A stretch of DNA of 11,304 nt from Thermofilum sp. (GTDB lineage Archaea > Thermoproteota > Thermoprotei > Thermofilales > Thermofilaceae): assembly GCA_020832965.1 (NCBI GenBank), contig JAJHRM010000066.1, positions 1 through 11,304 of the forward strand, in the 5' to 3' direction. Numbering within the stretch: position 1 is the stretch's first letter; every line of letters starts with the position of its first letter. The position numbers were made by a program, and so were the translations under genes. Under the pieces are notes generated by a model. That model was not told where the DNA came from. It searched no databases and saw only the letters and a program-made list of their open reading frames with translations. Positions 6,054 through 11,304 of the stretch are shown piece after piece.

Positions 6054-6895
6054 GTCTTTCCAATTGTTCCTGCAGTGTTCTTCTGTTAGAATAATTCTGG
6101 GAGATGTGGGACGACTCCGAGAGTGGGTAAAATACGTTGCTGTCCTCTCCGTAGTCTTCCTGTATCGCTACAGCGTCGCATCCCTCATAGATGTAGCTTA
6201 GGGCATCGTAGCCTATTATCTTATTGAAGGAGCTTGTGGAAGCACTTGTGGGTACTACACACAACGTAGATGCTTTAACGGCTTTAGCGGCGATAGACAT
6301 CTTGTAGTAGTGGTCGATGTATTCCCACTTTTTCTCTCCAAAACCGTAGACAGCTCTTTCAATCACTAATGCCACGCCTGAGAGATTAAGAGAGACACCT
6401 CCCACGGGGCCGAAGACATAATCTGAATTCCAGAAGTTTATCGCTACCACTAGGTTTTGCTTTTAACATACTCGATGAGCCCTTCCTGTGTGTAGTCTAG
6501 CCTGTTGATTGTTTGAAGCAACTTTTCCCACCAAATAGTCAAAGCTGAACTCGTCAAGGAATATCCCCGTGACACCCATCTCCGCCCATAAGTCTATCCT
6601 ACTTTTAGCCTCATCAAGTGGCAGGAGGTAGACTGGACATACCCATAGAAGGTTGCTCTAGATAGATGAATAATCTTCAAAAAGTTGAGGTGGTCTGGAC
6701 GTTTCGGTGACTCAAGCCCAGCGCCTAATACCACGACGTCGTACTTGTCGAATAGACTTGTTACATCCCGTATAGTGGAGCTACCGTTGAAGAGGCTCGG
6801 GTAGCCGTAGTAGATTAGCAGCTTTTTCTGGCTTGTTTGGAAAGGAAACAGAAGGAAAACTATAGGAATTAGCTATTATGATAAGCATCAAGATG
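6043..6895 (-). pseudogene. secreted TIM-barrel glycosidase-like protein, multiply frameshifted
   Basis: Minus strand. Stitching frames gives one protein-like sequence: a hydrophobic leader (about 6870-6835), then KLLIYYGYPSLFNG and TSLFDKYDVVVLGAGLESP (from 6824), then VYLLPLDEAKSRIDLW and GVTGIFLDEFSFDY (from 6633), then WWEKLLQTINRLDYTQEGLI (from 6533), then QNLVVAINFWNSDYVFG and the remaining 130 residues (6459 to 6043). Frame changes need one missing C at 6635-6636, one extra T at 6533-6535 and one missing A at 6461-6464; the leader also needs a correction (in-frame TAG around 6870). Beta-strand/alpha-helix alternation with GIFLDEF resembles small TIM-barrel proteins such as endo-alpha-1,4-polygalactosaminidase (GH114) or spherulin-4-like families; that assignment is tentative. 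The 135-residue open frame 6043-6450 alone is only the C-terminal part. It lies just downstream of the intact glycosylase on the same strand. Confidence 0.7.
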
Positions 6896-6902
6896 AGCGA
6901 AG

Positions 6903-7799
6903 CTAGTAGACTACCCTAAACATATTACCCCTATCTGCGATACTTCTCTCTCCGCATTTCCCAGCAAGGGGACATTTCTTGCACATTTTGTTGGAACAAT
7001 AAGTCGTGGCGTGATAATAGAACACTGTTTGGACCCAGCCTGTGACAGTTCCATATCTGTGGCTGAGCACAGCCCTTAGGCACGTGTTTTTCGCGGGGCA
7101 CTCTCCACAGGTATACTTTATGCATAGCTCTTTTCTTGGAGGCTTTCCCTCTATCCCTAGGCGTCTCGCCATTCTAAGGGCGTGCCTATCTATCGGCGCG
7201 GCGGATGCGTCTATACCTGTAAACAAAAGGTATGCATCTGCGGTCTTTGGTCCCAAGTTGCTTAGCTTTAACAGTGCCCGTCGTGTTTCCCACGGGTCGG
7301 TTAACGGATAAACATCTTCAACATACTTCTTGAACACCTGGTTTAATTGCCTTAGCTGGAAGCTTGACCCAAAGCGTGTAAAATCTAGCCGAAGCAGTTC
7401 ATCTATGTCGTCTTTTTCGAAAATCTTATGTGTCCACCTTAGGACATTTGTTTCCCAGGAAGTAGCGCGGCTCAAAAACACGGCTATGAATATCAGGTGT
7501 CTGTCACTAGGACTAATTGCAAGCCCCAGCTCTCTATGAACATTGAATAGTGACCCAGCCCTCTCCAAGATTTTTTCCTTCCCGAGCCACAGACCGCTCC
7601 ATTGCTTTAGGTCTCCTGCATTACAGTCCTCGCAATATACATTTGCACCGTATTGCCAGAGCTTTGCTCCTTTTCCTTTGCCTGCAATCTTGACATAGTA
7701 GAAGTCCTGCCGCAGAAAAAGTGGCCTTATAAATGATGGTTTGAGCGTTTCCTCTAAGCTAAAGCCTTCCCAAGATAGGATATGAAGCATGTTTAGCAT
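6903..7799 (-). CDS. HhH-GPD DNA glycosylase (Endonuclease III-like) with two Cys4 clusters
   Basis: A 298-residue protein. Residues about 1-60 are a poorly conserved N-terminal part containing CEDC (56-59). The helical HhH-GPD core begins near residue 95. The helix-hairpin-helix is LSNLGPKTADAYLLFTG (179-195) with K185 at the place of the catalytic lysine of Endonuclease III. PIDRH (202-206) supplies D204, the catalytic aspartate position. Two C-x4-C-x2-C-x5-C motifs follow: C226/C231/C234/C240, and C268/C273/C276/C282. The second follows a GWVQTVFYYHATTYC helix and corresponds to the 4Fe-4S cluster loop of Endonuclease III (normally C-x6-C-x2-C-x5-C). The first is an insertion with no counterpart in Endonuclease III. 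Expected role: base excision of damaged or mismatched bases, possibly with lyase activity given K185. The start ATG 7799 has an A/T box about 18-26 bases upstream. It is divergent from the radical SAM gene. A remnant of a second copy lies at 4764-4879. Confidence 0.87.
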   Translation of the reverse strand: MLNMLHILSWEGFSLEETLKPSFIRPLFLRQDFYYVKIAGKGKGAKLWQYGANVYCEDCNAGDLKQWSGLWLGKEKILERAGSLFNVHRELGLAISPSDRHLIFIAVFLSRATSWETNVLRWTHKIFEKDDIDELLRLDFTRFGSSFQLRQLNQVFKKYVEDVYPLTDPWETRRALLKLSNLGPKTADAYLLFTGIDASAAPIDRHALRMARRLGIEGKPPRKELCIKYTCGECPAKNTCLRAVLSHRYGTVTGWVQTVFYYHATTYCSNKMCKKCPLAGKCGERSIADRGNMFRVVY

Positions 7800-7816
7800 A
7801 ATGGAAGAACCCGGGG

Positions 7817-7825
7817 TTTATATTT
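7817..7825 (-). promoter_or_regulatory. TATA-like box for the glycosylase gene
   Basis: AAATATAAA on the minus strand, 18-26 bases upstream of ATG 7799, with a GC-rich sequence on the start-codon side. This suits a leaderless transcript. Confidence 0.5.
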
Positions 7826-7849
7826 CTCCCCTGCATGACAAACTATTTC

Positions 7850-7859
7850 TAGATAAAAA
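7850..7859 (+). promoter_or_regulatory. TATA-like box for the radical SAM gene
   Basis: TAGATAAAAA lies 19-28 bases before ATG 7878 but only 4-13 bases before GTG 7863. If it is the promoter, transcription would begin near 7878 and the true start is ATG 7878, five codons inside the longest frame. Confidence 0.4.
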
Positions 7860-7862
7860 CAT

Positions 7863-8660
7863 GTGAGAAAATTAGATATGTCTACGCATAGCAACACGTC
7901 AGAAGGCTACGACCCATTAAAACTTGGTGAGCTAGTTCAGGCGCAAGTTGTGAGAGGAGACAAGAGGAAATACTATCGGTTTAGGGGTGGGAGGTGGTAT
8001 GGCGGCATTGCTACTGCGGACTGCGTGGGCTGCAACTTGAGGTGCGTTTTCTGCTGGGGGTGGAAGGCTAGGGATGGCTTCAAGAGTTATGGGGCGTTTT
8101 ATAAACCGGAGGAGGTGTACAGGAGGCTGGTAGGGATAGCTTCGAGGAGGAGCTACAGGTATGTGAGGGTTTCCGGCAATGAGCCCACACTTGGTTGGGA
8201 CCACCTGCTAAGGCTGTTGGAGCTCTTCGAGCGGGACGGGAGATTCCGCTTCATCCTTGAGACGAATGGTATAGTTATAGGTGCAGACAAGTCGAAGGCA
8301 AGGGACCTTTCAAGGTTCAGCGTTGTGCACGTGAGAGTTTCGTTGAAGGGCGCAAGCGAGGATGAGTTCCACATGCTTACGGGAGCCAGGGGGGAGTTTT
8401 TCCAGTACCAGCTAATGGCGCTGGGGCATCTCCTCGACTATGGTGTCAGGGCACATCCTGCGGTGATGCTGTCGTTCTCAGATGAGGGGAATGTTGAGAA
8501 GCTCAAGGGCAGGCTTGCTGAAATAGACAGGAAGCTAGTCGAGGATTTCGAGGAGGAATACGTATTTCTATACCCACATGTAGTTGCACAGCTGGAGAGG
8601 GCTGGCTTAAAGCCCAGAATTGCGTACGAGCCTTGCAGTATCCCCGAAGAGCTAATCTAG
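7863..8660 (+). CDS. radical SAM protein
   Basis: 265 residues from GTG 7863, or 260 from ATG 7878, which the promoter spacing favours. The radical SAM motif C-x3-C-x2-C is C57-NLR-C61-VF-C64 (numbered from GTG), with an additional C54 just before it; three cysteines bind a 4Fe-4S cluster that cleaves S-adenosylmethionine. SGNEPTLG (104-111) corresponds to the GGEP SAM-binding motif, and LETNG (132-136) and VRVSLKG (157-163) are the later strands of the partial TIM barrel. The arrangement is similar to pyruvate-formate-lyase-activating-enzyme-like and other small archaeal radical SAM proteins. No SPASM or other auxiliary cluster domain is visible at the C-terminus, so a glycyl-radical activating or small-molecule role is possible but the substrate is unknown. 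Ends at TAG 8658-8660. It is divergent from the DNA glycosylase with a 63-base shared promoter region. Confidence 0.88.
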   Translation: MRKLDMSTHSNTSEGYDPLKLGELVQAQVVRGDKRKYYRFRGGRWYGGIATADCVGCNLRCVFCWGWKARDGFKSYGAFYKPEEVYRRLVGIASRRSYRYVRVSGNEPTLGWDHLLRLLELFERDGRFRFILETNGIVIGADKSKARDLSRFSVVHVRVSLKGASEDEFHMLTGARGEFFQYQLMALGHLLDYGVRAHPAVMLSFSDEGNVEKLKGRLAEIDRKLVEDFEEEYVFLYPHVVAQLERAGLKPRIAYEPCSIPEELI

Positions 8661-8804
8661 CCTCCATTAAGGAAAATACTAGGCTATTCTTTCACTTTTA
8701 GGCTCGCTAGGCCAGTGCTCTGTGACTTCTTGTCGAGGTTTTTGTGGGGAAACCCTGAGGTTAGGTTAATTACCAAGCGTACGTAGGCTGATGCCGGGGT
8801 TCTC
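8661..8804 (+). other. possible 5' extension of the next gene, interrupted by TAG
   Basis: The frame of the downstream gene is open from 8661 to the TAG at 8784-8786 and then onward. It reads as protein-like sequence (FTFRLARPVLCDFLSRFLWG, then NPEVRLITKRT, stop, ADAGVLLSFAKYAAV). GTG 8715 would be a start, with an A/T-rich box (AAAATACTA, 8673-8681) about 35 bases upstream. A nonsense mutation in the N-terminal part of the next gene is the simplest reading. The alternative is ordinary intergenic DNA that happens to be open. Confidence 0.4.
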
Positions 8805-9515
8805 TTGAGCTTTGCGAAGTACGCTGCAGTGGTTAAGAACTTGAGGGGCGTAGTGCTGCTTAATCCCAGGGAGGAGGGGGCGCTGCGGGGCTTAGAGTGG
8901 CTTGTCAAGCGCTTCAAGTACAGGAATTTAGGCGTCCCTCCGTCGCTCGTAGATAGCGCTGGAAGTTTGCTCACGAAGTACCTGGGCGGCAAGCCGCTTC
9001 GAGAACTCGCCCTGCCCGTGGCTGCGCTGAAACCTCTCCCAGGAAGGCTCGCTGGCTCCCTCCGCTTGCCCCTCGAAGTTGCCGAGCTACTGGTTTACGC
9101 GTCCTCCTACATCTCGCCTGCGCTGCTCATTGGCAGGAGCTACTTGGAGCACCTGACAAGCCTCGCCGCTGGAGTGGTGAAGGTTTGCAAGGAGATGGAT
9201 ACACAGTCCTGGAAGCTTCACCTGCGGATCGCTGACTACTCCGTGCTCGACTTCTATGAGCAATGCGTAGACGAGGCCCTCTCAGTGATTGAGGGCGCGG
9301 AGCCTCTCCCCCTCCTTGAGGCGAGATCCGAGAGGGTTAGGAGGGATGCGAGGCGGTACTGGAGGGTAGCGTGTGACAGCGGGGAGGTGTTCCTCGTGTA
9401 TGTTGACAACCTAAGCCTAGCGTTTCAGGCTGGGCTTCACAGGGGTGTGGAGCGGGATGCGGCAGCAGCCCTCTCGATCGTTCCCGTTGTCTGCATACCG
9501 CCCATGAGCGTATGA
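8805..9515 (+). CDS. conserved-looking protein of unknown function
   Basis: 236 residues from TTG 8805, the first possible start after an in-frame TAG at 8784. No ribosome-binding site is seen before TTG, which makes this start doubtful. The sequence is mostly helical, rich in Leu, Ala and Arg, with a short hydrophobic stretch (residues about 90-110, PLEVAELLVYASSYISPALL) and a charged helix at 172-187 (EARSERVRRDARRYWR). The C-terminus (VFLVYVDNLSLAFQAGLHRG followed by AALSIVPVVCIPP) is strand-like. Single cysteines occur at 128, 154, 190 and 230 with no metal-binding spacing. I do not recognise the family. The upstream frame (8661-8783) appears to encode its missing N-terminus, so the gene may be broken or start earlier. 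It ends at TGA 9513-9515, 133 bases before the next gene. Confidence 0.6.
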   Translation: MSFAKYAAVVKNLRGVVLLNPREEGALRGLEWLVKRFKYRNLGVPPSLVDSAGSLLTKYLGGKPLRELALPVAALKPLPGRLAGSLRLPLEVAELLVYASSYISPALLIGRSYLEHLTSLAAGVVKVCKEMDTQSWKLHLRIADYSVLDFYEQCVDEALSVIEGAEPLPLLEARSERVRRDARRYWRVACDSGEVFLVYVDNLSLAFQAGLHRGVERDAAAALSIVPVVCIPPMSV

Positions 9516-9554
9516 GTAGCCCCCTTGAGCGCTGTGCGTTAGGAGGGATTGATT

Positions 9555-9692
9555 ATGCCCAGAGGAGCTGATTCTCGCGAGTACTCACTTCCCCGTCTTC
9601 CTCACCCCCGCTTTAAGGTAAAAATAAAAATCGGTCGCTTACACATACATGGTTGGCGAGGGTATGTCCACGGGAAAACTTGGGCTGGGTAA
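9555..9692 (+). CDS. possible small basic protein (low confidence)
   Basis: ATG 9555 is preceded by GGAGGG (9542-9547), a good ribosome-binding site at about seven bases. It opens 45 codons rich in Arg, Lys, Pro and His (RFKVKIKIGRLHIHGWRGYV near the end). It overlaps the start of the large membrane protein gene in another frame, and part of its sequence is the A/T promoter box of that gene. No family is recognised. It may be chance. Confidence 0.2.
   Translation: MPRGADSREYSLPRLPHPRFKVKIKIGRLHIHGWRGYVHGKTWAG
9619..9631 (+). promoter_or_regulatory. TATA-like box for the large membrane protein gene
   Basis: TAAAAATAAAAAT lies 18-30 bases before ATG 9649, with no ribosome-binding site at the ATG. 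This is the expected layout for a leaderless archaeal transcript and supports this start over ATG 9664. Confidence 0.55.
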
Positions 9693-11304
9693 TCGGGTAG
9701 AGCTCTTTAAAGTAAGCTTCCTGAGGAGACTTGTGGGGGTCCTGGGGGTCGTGTGCTCAATCCTCACGATGCTTTTCTCGAGCTGGCTTTCCCTCGTCCC
9801 CCTGCTTCTGCTCGCTTTCGAAATCAGCCTTGCTGCCTCTAGGCCAGCCTTGAGGGGTGCCAGGTTTAACTTGAAGATTTTCCTCCTGGCTTTAGGCTCT
9901 GTGATCCTTCTTGCACTTATATTCCTCTTCGCCACAGTACCCCCGCTATACCTGTCCTGGATCTCTCTCTTCGGCTTCCTCCTCCTATTCTCACTGAGGA
10001 GCCTCAGATCCCTGCTCCTCTTCCTAGTTCTCACCTCTGTTGCTCTGCCCTCCCTGGCAGCTTTGAGGGGCTACCTTACTGTGACCTCCTACAGCATTGT
10101 TAGGGTGGGGTCTCCGGAGGAGCTGAGGGGCTTGTTCGATAACCCTGCATCGGTTGTGCTCGTCGGGCACGCGATGGCTGATGCGATCGCCCATGCTCAG
10201 CTCTCGCCGAACGAGAAGATTGCAGAGTGGGAGGAGGTGGTCATTAACGGGACCCCTTACTGGATATTCGCTGTCACGCCCCTGAACACGGTCGCGCAGA
10301 ACTACGTTAGCAAGCTCATACTTGTGCACGTGCAGAGCGGGGAGGTCAAAACCATTCCTGTGCGCATGTCGGTGGGCTCCGGTCTCTGGCTCACGAGCAA
10401 CATTGAGCTCAGGAGCTTCCTCGCGAGCAGCCAGCCGATAGGCAATACCTACCCGTTCATCCACGGCGGCAAGCCTTACTTCGCTGCATGCGTCAACAGC
10501 TTGGCGAACCTGGGTCTCTCGGAGTACCCAGGCGAGGTTTACGTGTACGATGAGCAGGGGAATCTGAGGGTGGCTAGGCAGTTTAGCGGGGACACGTCGA
10601 TGCCCGAGAACTACGATTGGGAGTACCTGGACTGGTACGTTAAGGTGTGGCTTTACTACTTGTCTAGTATTTCCCCCGTCAGGTTTTCGCTGTTCCCAAG
10701 GGGCTTCCTGTGGGTCCCTGCAAGCCCTCACAGCCAGGACCTGCTCAACATGACGCTCCTCCTGCCCGGGAGGTCGGGAGGCACGGTCAGGGTCTACTTC
10801 GGCGTCAGCCCCAACAACCCCAACAGCGTAGTCTCGATAATCGTAGCCAACAACACCGGCGTCTACTACTACGACGTCAAGGGGCTTGGGATCTACAGCC
10901 CCTACTACGTCCAGTCCCTCGTGCAGGCTAGGCTGCCGGCGATCAGCGGCGGGTACCTCTACTCGAAGTACTCCCAGCTTATCTACTCGAAAGGCTACCT
11001 TTGGGTTGTGCCTGTGTACGCCCGGACGAACGTGGTCTCCCTTTGGGGTCTAGCCGTGGTGAACGCCACAAACCCCTCCGAGATGAGCATTTACCAGTAC
11101 TCCCCGAGCTACGGCTCCTACGCCGACTTCCTAGCCACGGTAATCACCCTCGGCGCCGCGCAGGCAGGCCGGCAGGTCTGCGAGGTGGTCTCGGGCAACG
11201 TGACCCGCACTCTGCAGTTCGTCTACAAGGGCGACACCTACCTCGTCCTCGAGGTTAACGGCAAGCTGCTCTACGCGACCCCGGACATAGGACTTGAGGA
11301 GTTC
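9649..11304 (+). CDS. large polytopic membrane protein with extracellular domain (3' end outside window)
   Basis: The frame is open from ATG 9649 to the last base: 552 codons without a stop, so the gene continues. About five membrane segments occupy residues 28-137 (approximately 28-45, 47-63, 77-95, 99-116, 119-137), separated by short Arg-rich loops. The remainder, from about residue 145, is a large soluble region rich in Tyr, Ser, Asn and Gly with several sequons (NGT 200, NMT, NNT, NAT and NVT later), consistent with an extracellular location. Recurrent strand-like pieces such as GTPYWIFAVTPLNT, GKPYFAACVNSL, GYLWVVPVYARTNVVSLWG and GDTYLVLEVNGKLLYA suggest a repeated beta domain. I do not recognise the family; the layout recalls large uncharacterised membrane proteins with a multi-helix N-terminus and a big outer domain. 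A likely leaderless promoter precedes it. Confidence 0.78.
   Translation, partial: MVGEGMSTGKLGLGNRVELFKVSFLRRLVGVLGVVCSILTMLFSSWLSLVPLLLLAFEISLAASRPALRGARFNLKIFLLALGSVILLALIFLFATVPPLYLSWISLFGFLLLFSLRSLRSLLLFLVLTSVALPSLAALRGYLTVTSYSIVRVGSPEELRGLFDNPASVVLVGHAMADAIAHAQLSPNEKIAEWEEVVINGTPYWIFAVTPLNTVAQNYVSKLILVHVQSGEVKTIPVRMSVGSGLWLTSNIELRSFLASSQPIGNTYPFIHGGKPYFAACVNSLANLGLSEYPGEVYVYDEQGNLRVARQFSGDTSMPENYDWEYLDWYVKVWLYYLSSISPVRFSLFPRGFLWVPASPHSQDLLNMTLLLPGRSGGTVRVYFGVSPNNPNSVVSIIVANNTGVYYYDVKGLGIYSPYYVQSLVQARLPAISGGYLYSKYSQLIYSKGYLWVVPVYARTNVVSLWGLAVVNATNPSEMSIYQYSPSYGSYADFLATVITLGAAQAGRQVCEVVSGNVTRTLQFVYKGDTYLVLEVNGKLLYATPDIGLEEF

Noticed and set aside
8658..8786. TAG reassigned as a sense codon across the radical SAM and downstream gene
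   Set aside because: Several apparently intact genes in the window end naturally at TAG, and the radical SAM protein has a normal length ending at TAG 8658. A nonsense mutation or an intergenic open stretch is simpler; kept only as a checkable finding for the second TAG.
8684..8992. Minus-strand open frame of 102 codons between the radical SAM gene and the unknown gene
   Set aside because: Overlaps the plus-strand frame that runs into the 8805 gene; low-complexity Ser/Thr/Lys composition and no recognisable motif.
9639..10034. Minus-strand open frame of 131 codons
   Set aside because: Antisense to the membrane-helix region of the plus-strand gene; the Arg/Ser/Lys-rich translation is what reverse-complemented hydrophobic codons give.
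10024..10731. Long minus-strand open frame of 235 codons
   Set aside because: It is antisense to the 552-codon membrane protein frame, its translation is rich in Arg, His and Pro with no fold-like pattern, and it arises from the high GC of the coding strand.

Overview
The window looks like a hyperthermophilic archaeal chromosome of the Thermoproteota (Thermofilum/Thermoproteales-like). The reasons are a PaREP1-family gene, frequent GTG and TTG starts, archaeal GGAGGTGA ribosome-binding sites, several likely leaderless starts with an A/T-rich box about 20-30 bases upstream, and an Endonuclease III-like DNA glycosylase with archaeal features. No rRNA, tRNA, CRISPR array or transposase was seen. 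The organism assignment is an inference from these traits, not a match.

Layout. 1-258 (+) is the C-terminal end of a membrane-anchored surface protein that begins before the window. 368-913 (-) is a small membrane-anchored coiled-coil protein. 1094-3117 (+) is a two-gene unit: an ADP-ribose-pyrophosphatase-type Nudix hydrolase and a polysaccharide flippase. 3189-3863 (+) is an exported, sequon-rich glycoprotein of unknown function. 4069-4680 (+) is a multi-pass membrane protein resembling an ECF transporter S component. 4764-4879 (-) is a remnant of a second DNA glycosylase gene, lying directly beside 4894-5441 (+), a truncated and frameshifted paralog of the glycoprotein. 5513-7799 (-) holds a frameshifted PaREP1 gene, a secreted TIM-barrel-like pseudogene with several single-base lesions, and an intact HhH-GPD DNA glycosylase. 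A radical SAM gene (7863-8660, +) is divergent from the glycosylase. It is followed by an unknown 236-residue protein (8805-9515, +) whose frame is open further upstream except for one TAG. The window ends inside a large polytopic membrane protein with an extracellular domain (9649-11304, +, 552 codons visible, no stop).

How it fits together. The left part has a cell-surface theme: flippase, anchored proteins and N-glycosylation-rich secreted proteins. The middle, about 4.7-6.9 kb, is a decayed accessory patch. It contains a gene remnant, a truncated paralog and at least five single-base frame lesions, while long neighbouring genes are intact. The most interesting points are: (1) a glycoprotein paralog whose conserved C-terminus lies in the -1 frame after an A7 tract in slippery phase; (2) a DNA glycosylase with two separate four-cysteine clusters, one canonical and one inserted just after the catalytic aspartate; (3) a recognisable remnant of a second copy of that glycosylase lacking the inserted cluster; (4) the TAG-interrupted frame between 8661 and 9515.
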